A DNA stretch of 64,000 nucleotides from Ascaphus truei (taxonomy: Eukaryota > Chordata > Amphibia > Anura > Ascaphidae): the NCBI GenBank assembly GCA_036426205.1, contig CM071568.1:54559575-54623574 (forward strand). The letters are read 5' to 3'. The notes beneath the pieces were generated by a model. The model saw only the letters and a program-made list of their open reading frames with translations. It did not search any database and was not told the DNA's origin. How positions within the stretch are numbered: position 1 is the first letter of the stretch; each line of letters begins with the position of its first letter. A program made the position numbers and the translations under genes. Below are positions 56,080-64,000 of this stretch, piece by piece.

Positions 56080-57131
56080 GGAGACAAGTCGTCCTGCTCA
56101 GAAGCTTGCCATGTCCATGCAGACCATGTCTTACGATCTCTGCACGATGATCACGGACACCTGGGTGTGGACAAAACATTTGGACTAGTAAGAGATAGGT
56201 TCTTCTGGCCCAAGATGCGGGAATCAGTGGAGCACCATTGCCAGAGGTGACTGCAGTGCATACAACGAAAAACACTGCCTACAGGCGCAGCCCTAATGGG
56301 CCACTTAAGGAGCTCTGGTCCCATGGACATAGTCTGCATGGATTTCCTCTGCCTTGAAGCAGACTCAAAGGGTATTGGGAACGTCCTGGTAGTAACAGAC
56401 CATTACAAACGATGCGCTCAAGTGTTCCCTACCAAAGACCAGAAAGCTCTCACAGTAGCCAAACTACTGTGGGAGAAGTACTTTATCCATTACGGGTTAC
56501 CTAATCATATGCACTCCGATCAAGGGAGAGACTTCGAGAGCAAGTTAATCAAAGAACTTCTAAAACTGCTCAATATTGAGAAGTCTTGTTAGACTCCCCA
56601 TCACTCTGAAGGAGACGCCCTTCTGGAATGATTCAACCGAACTCTACGGGATATGCTAGGCACTCTGAAGGGCTCAGAGAAGGCTGGATGGAGCAAGCAT
56701 GTCAAGCCGTACTAACTGACGTACATGCCAACAATTGCCCCAGGCATGAATCCACCGGGTACACACCCTATTTTATGATGTTCGGCAGAGAGGCATGACT
56801 ACCTGTGCACATTCGTCTATGAGTTTCCACCGACGGTGCACCGAACATGATACACTACACATATGTGCAAAGGCTCCAGGTTAACCTCTGTAGAGCACAT
56901 CAGTTGGCAGATAAAGCCACCGCCAAGCTGTACAAGAATAACAAGCGGTGGTATGACCATAATGTACGCTATCAGGAACTTCGGCCTGGAGATGCAGTTC
57001 TCCTGTGGAATTTAGGAATACCAGGAAAGCATAAGTTAGTGTACCGCTGGCGAGAATCTCCCTTCGAAGTGGAGTCACAGATGACGGACCTCCCTGTATA
57101 TCGCATCCAGGATTCAGAAAGAAAGGTCTAA
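56080..57131 (+). pseudogene. Gypsy integrase
   Basis: The zinc-binding N-terminus is visible as LHDDHGHLGVDKTFGLVRDR with FFWPKMRESVEHHCQR. The core has DIVCMDFLCLEADSKG (first Asp), NHMHSDQGRDFESKLIKELL (second Asp) and a worn GDALLE-FNRTL block (Glu retained, next to a stop). The C-terminal part (56847-57131) has NKRWYDHNVRYQELRPGDAV. At least four stops or frameshifts. It would have joined the element's DNA to the host genome. Confidence 0.85.
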
Positions 57132-57200
57132 CATCAGAATCACTTGCTACCTATTCCTCAAGTGGGGGAAAGTTAACCTAAACCTAAACCATTCTCAATA

Positions 57201-57653
57201 GTGCCGGCAAGTGAACAGGAGTCCAGCAAAATCCTGGATGCTGTAACGGAAAATAATCAGGATCCTTTGGAAGGAACCACTGCCACTACAAATGCAGACT
57301 GGTGGGCACCACCAGAAGAAGTAGCGGGTAACGGGCCTGGCCTCCATGTACCCACCCCAGCGGTTTCAATAGGCCGACCACTCAACCCAAGGAGTCAGAG
57401 TTTTGTTCCAACTAGAGACTATGTAGCTCAAGATTCACACTTTATGAGTGGGCCAGGGCCTCAAGCAGATGGTAGCCTCTCCACCCAAGGAGACGTTGGA
57501 GAAGAGACTCGTCGGAATCAAAGTGTGAGACACCCTCCAACGAGAATGGCGTATGATTCGTTAGGGGCATCTCACTATGAGTCTCAGCAGCTGTCTCGGA
57601 GCAGCTTTGCCTCTCTAATGACCATGCTCACTGAACTGTTTAATTTGGTTTAG
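57201..57653 (+). CDS. Open frame after integrase, unknown
   Basis: 150 codons beginning MPASEQESSKILDAVTENNQ, polar and Pro/Ser/Thr-rich, ending before the purine tract. It may be the integrase C-terminal extension (the frame before it stops at 57131) rather than a separate gene. No domain recognised. Confidence 0.4.
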   Translation: MPASEQESSKILDAVTENNQDPLEGTTATTNADWWAPPEEVAGNGPGLHVPTPAVSIGRPLNPRSQSFVPTRDYVAQDSHFMSGPGPQADGSLSTQGDVGEETRRNQSVRHPPTRMAYDSLGASHYESQQLSRSSFASLMTMLTELFNLV

Positions 57654-57748
57654 ATGTATTGTACAAGTTAAGTTGTATGATGAACTGTATTTTTCATTAT
57701 ATAAAAGTTGTATATGTATTCTCAAGCGGGGCCATTGAGGTCTCCACC

Positions 57749-57758
57749 AGGGTGAGGA
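57749..57758 (+). other. Gypsy polypurine tract
   Basis: AGGGTGAGGA immediately before the TGTAGCC start of the right LTR; one T interrupts it. Confidence 0.55.
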
Positions 57759-58680
57759 TGTAGCCGAGTCTCCCTACCCTGCCTCCGGTGCGGTGGAGCT
57801 GTTCAATGGTTCCCCAGAGCTCAGCGCGATCGGGAGGTTGGGGCGGCCATTTTGAGAATTGCGCATACGCAGTGGAGGAGCATATCTTAGTGTAACGCCG
57901 TGGAAGCAGCCGCAGAACTACAAATCCCAGAATCCCTAGAGGGAGGGACTGTATCACATGGGACTGCCCAGCCAATAGGATTGTATCAAGGGGGAAAACA
58001 AGATATCCTCCGCGCACCAGTCCTGACGGAGGAGCCAAAGGAGAGGTAGTGTCCAGGGAGCAGTGCTTCCTTGGCTAGGCCTAGACCTTGCCCATAGGCC
58101 CCAGTAAGGCTTTGAGACACCAGTAGTGGAGTGTTGCAGGGAAGGCCCCAGATAGGGACTCTTCCCCTTATCGTTATTTCTGCACCGGTGACCGCACGGC
58201 CACCCGGTGCCCTGCGGCCTGGGACCAGGTCACAGGATCCAGAGACATTTTGTAAGACCCTCCAGGTGGAGCTCACAATGTAAGCAGGATCAGGAGCCTT
58301 TAGGAGAGAGGGGATTTATGTTGGAGGCCCCGCTACGTGGGACTCGCTACAACTCACAATGCCAAGCAGCACTAGGGTACTGGAGTACCCAGGCAGGTAA
58401 CCAGTGTGCACCTACATTTACAGGAGGTAGCGCTACCTCACACTTGGGTGGGAATTGCTGGGACAGGATGCCAGGAGTATTGGTGCCACAGCACCCTCAG
58501 TACTTTGGGGGAACCACCATGTGTTGGGTCATTGGATGTACACTGTGGGTACAGTTATTGCCCTTATTGTATATGTGTATGTGTTAGTAGGTGTATACAG
58601 TAAACCGTAGTTATATACATTGTGTGGTGTGTTATTCTTTACTGTGAAGGGTTATCCCGCCAACGCTGGGATCCCTCATA
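57759..58680 (+). repeat. Gypsy right LTR, full length
   Basis: It starts TGTAGCCGAG. Similarity to the left LTR ends at 58422. From there it runs on to a TGGAGGCGCTGC primer-like site at 58683, so the true LTR end is near 58680. The end (CATA) is not the expected TACA. Confidence 0.7.
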
Positions 58681-58682
58681 GA

Positions 58683-58747
58683 TGGAGGCGCTGCACTGAA
58701 AGGACAAAGAACTCATCCTCGGCTCCCAGAGGCGGAGGCTTGGGCCT
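58683..58747 (+). other. Primer-binding-like site and leader after the right gypsy LTR
   Basis: TGGAGGCGCTGC is identical to the first 12 bases of the primer site of the LTR element at 10745. It is followed by leader-like sequence cut by the Gmr1-like insertion at 58748. Confidence 0.55.
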
Positions 58748-59253
58748 TGTGGCAGGACGGCCTGTACCCGAGGTCAGGGAACAGTCCACACGTATAGTTT
58801 CATGATAATGAAAACATCCAGTGGCTTTATTTCTCCACAGCATACATAACATGTGGGTACACTGTCCCTTTAAACAAAACAAATCCTGCTCCACATTGGG
58901 AGGACTGACTAACACACCAGGCCTATCTAGCAGGCTGGCGGGCTAAACCATAACCAAACCGTAAGTGTCTTTTAAGCAGTCAGGAAAAAACAAATGAACA
59001 AGTCTTACGTTGGTTGCTGTAGTTAGTTTGAGGTATTCGTCTGGCTAGCAGCACACATAGCCGTGTGCTCTGGTGTAAGGCAGGCAGCTACTGCCAGTAA
59101 CAACATCATCTTATACCTTGCTGCTTATCAGGTGTCAGCTTACATCCTGATTACCTAGCTTCCACCTGAGTTAACCCTTATGAGTGCTGGATGAAGCACT
59201 CAGACATATGTCTCCCAGGCATAACTGATAGGTGTTGACTTCACCCTGTCACA
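58748..59253 (-). repeat. Gmr1-like 3' LTR
   Basis: 506 bp. On the minus strand it starts TGTGACAGGG and ends CCTGCCACA (TGTG...CACA ends). AATAAA is at 58826-58831 on the minus strand. Confidence 0.9.
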
Positions 59254-59265
59254 TACCTCCCCTGT
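59254..59265 (-). other. Gmr1-like polypurine tract
   Basis: On the minus strand ACAGGGGAGGTA directly precedes the 3' LTR. Confidence 0.8.
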
Positions 59266-59720
59266 TTGTGTGTGGCTAGTGTCCCACACGGCCGAAGCCC
59301 GACCCTCCACTCCTTCTCTTGACAAAAAATCAGCATTTCCATGGTCCTTTCCAGGTCTATGCTGAATATCAAAGGAGAAGGGTTGGAGGGCAATATACCA
59401 CCTGGTCAACCTTGGGTTTGTGTCCTTCATGGTGTTTAACCACTTCAAAGGGCGCATGGTCAGTGACCAGGGTGAAGTGTACTCCGGCGACATAATGTCT
59501 CAAGGCCTCAATTGCCCATTTTACAGCGAGGCACTCCTTCTAAATGACGGAATACCTCACTTCCCTTGGGAACAGCTTCCGGCTGATGAACAGTATGGGG
59601 TGTTCAACACCATCAAATTGCTGGGACAGCACTGCTCCCAGTCCTACCTCTGAGGCATCCGTCTGGATGATGAAGGGCTCTTTAAAATCTGGGCTCCGAA
59701 GAGCGGGGCCCTCTGACAGG
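59266..59720 (-). pseudogene. Gmr1-like RNase H domain
   Basis: On the minus strand: PFIIQTDASEVGLGAVLSQQ, HPILFISRKLFPREVRYSV, a stop where a Glu is expected, KECLAVKWAIEALRHYVAG, then FDIQHRPGKDHGNADFLSRE. A frameshift at about 59720 (in an A/T run) separates it from RT and the TAG stop interrupts it. After the last motif the frame runs through the polypurine tract and ends inside the LTR at 59200. Confidence 0.85.
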
Positions 59721-60656
59721 CACTTTTTTTAGCATGTCAAAGGCGTCGTGGCACTCCCAAGACCATTTAACTTGGGCCGGGGCACTCTTTTTTGTCAGAT
59801 TTGTTAGGGGTGCAGAAATTTCTGAAAAATTGGGGATAAACCGCCTGTAATACCCTGCTAACCCCAAAAGGGAGCGGACCTGTGTCTTTGTCTGTGGCCT
59901 TACTATCCCTCCCCCAACGGCATAGCCCAAGTATTTTGTAGTGGATTTACCCAGGGCACATTTTTTTGGATTTGCAGTGAGCCCTGCTTCTCTTAAGGAC
60001 GTTAGGACTGCCCTTAACCTTTTTATATGAGACTGCCAGTGTCTGCTATAGATGACAATGTCATCCAAGTAAGCCGCGGCATATGCCCTATGGGGTCGTA
60101 GTACCTTGTCCATTAACCTTTGGAACGTGGCTGGAGCCCCATGTAACCCAAATGGCATAGTGACGAATTGGTATAAACCGAGAGGGGTGGCGAAGGCAGT
60201 TTTGCATTTGGATTCTTCCGCTAGAGGTATCTGCCAATATCCTTTCATGAGATCTAGGGTGGATATATACTCTGCTTTACCAAGCAAGTCAAGCAATTCA
60301 TCCACCCTAGGCATTGGGTATGCATCAAATCTGGATACAGCATTTACCTTTCGCAGATCCACGCAAAACCGCACCTTCCCATCTGGTTTAGGGACCAACA
60401 CGATAGGGCTACACCATTCGCTGTGGGACTCCTCGATCACGCCCAATTCCAACATGTCTATTATCTCCCTCTCTATCAGGTCTTTTTGGCCCTCTGGCAA
60501 TCTATAGGGACGGGACCGTACTTTTACGCCAGGTTCTGTCTCAATCCTATGGGACACTAAATCAGTCTCCCCTGGCAACTCAGAAAAAACATCTGGGAAC
60601 TGGTCACATAATTCTAGTAGGTCTGACCTTTGTTTCGTTGTTAACTGCTCTCCCAT
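59682..60656 (-). CDS. Gmr1-like reverse transcriptase, intact core
   Basis: An open 324-codon frame with all RT blocks: RSRPYRLPEGQKDLIEREI, EWCSPIVLVPKPDGKVRFCV (block 2), DLRKVNAVSRFDAYPMPRVD, LDLMKGYWQIPLAEESKCKT, TPLGLYQFVTMPFGLHGAPA, and the catalytic YLDD (60060-60071) in AAYLDDIVIYSRHW, then SLLGLAGYYRRFIPNFSEIS. The frame continues from integrase with a single in-frame TAA at 60675-60677 between them, so the stated start is only the first Met after that stop. Confidence 0.92.
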   Translation of the reverse strand: MGEQLTTKQRSDLLELCDQFPDVFSELPGETDLVSHRIETEPGVKVRSRPYRLPEGQKDLIEREIIDMLELGVIEESHSEWCSPIVLVPKPDGKVRFCVDLRKVNAVSRFDAYPMPRVDELLDLLGKAEYISTLDLMKGYWQIPLAEESKCKTAFATPLGLYQFVTMPFGLHGAPATFQRLMDKVLRPHRAYAAAYLDDIVIYSRHWQSHIKRLRAVLTSLREAGLTANPKKCALGKSTTKYLGYAVGGGIVRPQTKTQVRSLLGLAGYYRRFIPNFSEISAPLTNLTKKSAPAQVKWSWECHDAFDMLKKVPVRGPRSSEPRF

Positions 60657-60674
60657 GGGAACCTGATGGTCAGT

Positions 60675-62063
60675 TTACATACTACCCGTTGGAAGCTTTG
60701 GACCCAAATCCGTCTCTCCTTCCCGAGGGTGAATGAACAGCGATCTCATCGTTTTCCAGGGTTTCAGGAGGTTCACGTGGTAGATTTGTTTACCCTTCCT
60801 GGACCCTGGTTGAGAGATCTCATAGTTCACCTCCCCGGTGCGGCGGAGAACTTGGAAAGGACCATGCCACTTCGCAAGGAGTTTACTCTCTGATGTCGGT
60901 AGTAGTAGCATCACTTGGTCCCCAGGTTGGAAGACCCTCAAGCGAGCATTTTGATTGTACTGCCTCTCTTGACGTTCTTGAGCAGATTTGAGGTTTTCCT
61001 TCGCAAACCGACCTATCATGTCTAGGCGGTTTCTAAGGTCTATGACATACTGAAGGGCATTCTTGGAGGGGGAGGGCTCCTCCTCCCAGGATTCCTTCAG
61101 TAGGTCGAGAATACCCAGAGGTTGGCGTCCATATAGGAGCTCAAACGGGGAGAAGCCTGTGGATGATTGGGGAACTTCTCGTACCGCAAACAACAGGAAA
61201 GGGAGAAGTTCATCCCATACTCGCTTTTCAGTGTCCACAAACTTCCTAAGCATAGTTTTTAAAGTACGGTTAAACCTCTCTACCAATCCATCAGTCTGAG
61301 GATGGTAGACCGAGGTCCGGACAGATTTTACCTCCAATAACTTCAGGACATCCTGCATTAACTTTGCCATGAAATTTGTTCCCTGGTCAGTTAACATTAC
61401 TTGTGGAAGTCCTACCCTAGAAAACAGTTCTAACAGCCTGTGAGCAACATGTTTAGCAGTGGCTGATCTCAGAGGGAAGGCCTCAGGATACCTGGTGGCA
61501 TAATCAACAACAACGAGTATAAATTTATGTCCCTTCGCAGAGGGTTCTAAAGGTCCGACCAGATCTACCCCAATTCTCTCGAATGGGACGGCTACCAAGG
61601 GCAGAGGAACCAAAGGAGCCGGCTTCTGTCCTTTTTGGCTAGTTAACTGGCATTCAGGACATGTCTCACATAGTTTCATGATGTCACCATGTATGCCTGG
61701 CCAGTAAAACCGGGACGAGATGCGGTCTGTGGTCTTATCTCTGCCCAAATGACCACCCTATGGGATAGTATGGGCTAGGGTAAACACTGTTTTAATCAAC
61801 CCTTTAGGGACTAGCATCTGTCGAATGACCTCCCATGTTTGTGTAACCTTATTCACACGATATAGTATGTCATTCAACAGTTCAAAATGTGGAAACACTT
61901 TTACACCTTGTTCATCTATTATCTTGATGTTGACCTGTACCACCTTCTCATATTGTCTAGCCAGAGCTGGGTCCTCCCTCTGCCTCTGACGGAAGTCAGG
62001 AAGATCCAGGTCTGGCAACACTCCCGTATCTATCTGTTCCCCACCCTGGTCATCCCCGGCCAT
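60675..62063 (-). pseudogene. Gmr1-like integrase (upstream of RT)
   Basis: Two frames split by one TAG at 61758. The zinc finger is seen as GGHLGRDKTTDRISSRFYWP and ETCPECQL. The core has RIGVDLVGPLEPS (first Asp), VMLTDQGTNFMAKLMQDVLK (second Asp), and YHPQTDGLVERFNRTLKTML (Glu). Downstream are FSPFELLYGRQPLGILDLLK and a C-terminal RVFQPGDQVMLLLPTSESKL with WHGPFQVLRRTGEVNYEI. All three catalytic residues remain. It lies between protease and RT. Confidence 0.92.
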
Positions 62064-62113
62064 GACCTGCAGTCCTTTGGGCTGACTAATGTTACCAAAA
62101 GTCCCAGCCTTTC

Positions 62114-62600
62114 TTAACCAGTCCTCTTTTTCCGCACATCTCTGTTTACGTGTCTTTGGGACATGGTGTCTACGGGGGAAAATCTCTGGGGAAAAAGGAA
62201 CAAGTCTCCGGGCTTCTCCGGTACCAGAGAAGTAGGCTCCGTAGGAGTAGGGGCCAACAATGTTTCGAGGTAGGGACAGTCTCGGCCAAGTAGAACAGGA
62301 GCAGGTAGCCAGGGAGCAACTCCCACTAGTAGGCTAGCCTCTTGATCCTGGATACGCAGTGTAACGTTCGCCGTCGGGTATCTCTTTGTATCCCCATGGA
62401 TACACTCGATATTCCAAGGAGAGTCATAAGATAGTCTATTGCTTGAAATTAGGCCCTCTAGTATCAGGGTTTTTCCAGAGCCCGAGTCCAGCATGGCGTT
62501 TACTTTTGTCCCCTCCAGAGATGCTGGGACTAACCACGGATTGTGGTCCCCTCGGAGACAAGCTGTGGCAGTGGTTCTGCCATATGAACAGTCCATCTCC
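62114..62600 (-). pseudogene. Gmr1-like aspartic protease
   Basis: The frame starts before 62600 and overlaps the end of gag in another frame. The active site is DSG in VNAMLDSGSGKTLILEGLIS (62480-62488). Later VGVAPWLPAPVLLGRDCPYL fits the flap and last strand of retropepsins. Asp is present; Ser in place of Thr is tolerated in retroviral-type proteases. The frame closes at 62114 and integrase continues in another frame. Confidence 0.8.
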
Positions 62601-63627
62601 TCATCTCCTGAGTCCGCAAACTCGGTCGTCCGTGGAAGCTCTCGACGGGGCTCGGTGTTTGGACCTCTCCGCTGTTGGATGGGGTCCTCCCTTCTGGTTG
62701 GTGGGGTTATCCTCTCCACCGGGTGAGTGATAGGAGTCCAGGTTCTCGGGGAATACTGTGGGTGGCGGCCTCCCTTGAGTGATCCAGTGGCCTCGGACCC
62801 AGGATGGGTGGATCTCCCGAGCTGGCGGGTTGTAGGCCCCTCGATTGTCTGCTCTCCTGCCTCTAGTATCACCGGAAGCAACTGGTGTTTGCACCGGCCG
62901 TTCCCAGATATCCTGTTGGGTGTCGTCGCCCAGGAAGTTTTCCACCAAGCGGACCGCTGAATCCAGGGAAAATGCAGCGTGTCTTTTTACCCAGGAGCGG
63001 GAGGAGGGGGGCAGTATCTGTATGAACTGCTCAAGCACAAACTGTTCAAGGATCTCTGCCTTGTCATGTTTTCCCGGTTGTATCCACCTGGTACATAAGT
63101 CTACTAAGCGGTGGGCTACGACCCGGGGTCTGTCTCGGTTTGTATATTTGACTGTCCGGAACCGCTGTAGGTAGGTCTCTGGCGTGAGGCCTAGGCGATC
63201 CAGAATAGCAGCCTTTAGTTTCTGATAGTCCATGGCCTCATCCGCTGGAAGAGCCTGGTAGGCTGCCTGAGCTTCCCCTATGAGGAGTGGAGCCAGAGTC
63301 GTTACCCAGCGATCAACTGTCCAGCCGTGGGCCGTGGCTACCCTTTCAAAAGTGAGGAGAAAATGCCTCTGGGTCTTCGTTTGGCTTCATTTTAGGCAGC
63401 ATCACCGGTGGGTTATTTGGAATCCCTGGTCTGCCTGGGGTTGGGCCTTCGACCAGCAGTTGGAGTAGCTTTTCCTCTTGCCGGGCCTGTTGCTCATCTT
63501 GCTGGGCTTGTCGCTCAGCTTGCTGGGCTTGTCGCTCATCTTGCTGGGCTTGTCGCTCTGCTTGCTTCTCTGCTAGCTGGAGCTGTTGCTCAAGGAACTG
63601 AGAAAAAAATTTCTCCATTTTTTCCAT
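62601..63627 (-). pseudogene. Gmr1-like gag with SCAN-like capsid domain
   Basis: The N-terminal piece (63346-63627) starts MEKMEKFFSQFLEQQLQ and has a Gln/Glu/Arg-rich coiled coil of AERQAQQDERQAQQ-type repeats. A one-base change in a T run at 63359-63364 shifts the frame. Then comes the capsid (62601-63233): ILDRLGLTPETYLQRFRTVK, VVAHRLVDLCTRWIQPGKHD, AEILEQFVLEQFIQILPPSS, WVKRHAAFSLDSAVRLVENF. The last three blocks read like a SCAN domain (R-L-LC-WL-P, LE-LVLEQFL-ILP, W---H). No CCHC knuckle was found. Confidence 0.85.
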
Positions 63628-63672
63628 TTTTTTTTTTTTTGTGTGGCCCTTCAGATACAGGGGCCGTCCGAT

Positions 63673-63690
63673 ATCCCACTTCTGACACCA
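63673..63690 (-). other. Gmr1-like primer binding site, tRNA-Leu type
   Basis: On the minus strand TGGTGTCAGAAGTGGGAT, two bases after the LTR end. It is complementary to the 3' end (with CCA) of vertebrate tRNA-Leu(CAA) as I know it. Confidence 0.75.
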
Positions 63691-63692
63691 CC

Positions 63693-64000
63693 TGTGGCAG
63701 GACGGCCTGTAGCCGAGGTCAGGGAACAGTCCACACGTATATTTTCAGGATAAATAAAAACGTTCAGTGGCTTTATTTCTCCACAGTAACATAACATGCG
63801 GGTACACTGTCCCTTTAACAAAATAAATCCTGCTCCACTTTGGGAGAAAAACTGACTAATAACACAGCAGACCTATCTAGCAGGCTGGCTGGCTAAACCA
63901 GAACCAAACCATAAGGGTACTTTAAGCAGTCAGTAAGCAAATGAATAATCCTTACTTTAGTTGAAGTAGTCTTTGGTGAAATCCCTCTGGCTAAGGGCTC
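63693..64000 (-). repeat. Gmr1-like 5' LTR, partial
   Basis: Matches 58748-59055, with AATAAA at 63772-63777 on the minus strand. It continues beyond the window. Confidence 0.9.

Larger units (their letters stand above)
48608..58747 (+). mobile_element. Ty3/gypsy LTR retrotransposon, dead and twice interrupted
   Basis: LTRs at 48608-49329 (3' part missing) and 57759-58680, with gag, protease, RT, RNase H and integrase remnants in standard Ty3/gypsy order between them on the plus strand. A 3.1-kb fold-back element sits between gag and protease (50487-53577). To the right of the second LTR there is a primer site and leader sequence (58683-58747) before the Gmr1-like insertion, so that LTR may also be the 5' LTR of a further copy. 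No env-like frame was seen. Confidence 0.88.
58748..64000 (-). mobile_element. Gmr1-like Ty3/gypsy retrotransposon (runs off the window)
   Basis: The 3' LTR is 58748-59253 and the 5' LTR starts at 63693 and leaves the window. On the minus strand the order is primer site, gag with SCAN-like capsid, protease, integrase, reverse transcriptase, RNase H. Integrase before RT is the feature of the Gmr1 group of deuterostome Ty3/gypsy elements. Only a few stops and frameshifts break the frames. The overlapping part of the two LTRs differs at perhaps one base in six to seven by eye. It is inserted into the leader of the neighbouring gypsy element. Confidence 0.93.

Overview
This is a stretch of vertebrate nuclear DNA, most likely from an amphibian and probably a frog. 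The basis is one multi-exon vertebrate gene, OSGIN2, spread over about 10 kb of the minus strand, in a background dense with Tc1, hAT, PIF/Harbinger-like, piggyBac-like, Penelope-like, Gmr1-like and Ty3/gypsy elements, CA/TG microsatellites and an AT-rich matrix. The frog assignment is inference from the repeat types. No bacterial gene, tRNA, rRNA or CRISPR array was seen.

Layout. Positions 1-9900 hold non-autonomous DNA transposons, a Penelope-like remnant (2642-3804), a G-rich minisatellite (4388-5165), TG microsatellites around a palindromic element, and a fold-back repeat whose arms carry degenerate hammerhead-like motifs (7280-8665). Positions 9909-15041 are a complete LTR retrotransposon with a 4-bp target duplication but no recognisable gag or pol. 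It carries two long open frames of unknown type. Positions 15046-16750 are a second Penelope-like remnant, split by a 444-bp piggyBac-like MITE. Positions 17340-18510 carry a broken myosin heavy chain tail joined to IQ repeats that resemble ASPM. Two dead Tc1 transposons follow (19405-21048 and 21543-22960).

OSGIN2 runs right to left from its ATG at 37555 to its stop at 27732. Five coding exons give 1530 nt (510 codons). One intron uses a GC donor. The 5' untranslated exon and promoter lie further right; a GC-rich patch at 46900-47560 is only a candidate.

Positions 38370-48600 are intergenic or upstream sequence with MITEs, a dead LINE and simple repeats. From 48608 to the right edge there is a stack of nested retroelements. 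A dead Ty3/gypsy element (48608-58747, plus strand) was split by a 3.1-kb fold-back element (50487-53577) that has two opposed hammerhead-ribozyme-like motifs and a 13-bp target duplication. Its right end was then hit by a Gmr1-like element (58748 to beyond 64000, minus strand) with pol order PR-IN-RT-RNase H and a SCAN-like capsid domain.

The most promising unusual items are the family of hammerhead-like motifs with stems that differ in sequence but keep their pairing, and the LTR element with two orphan frames.
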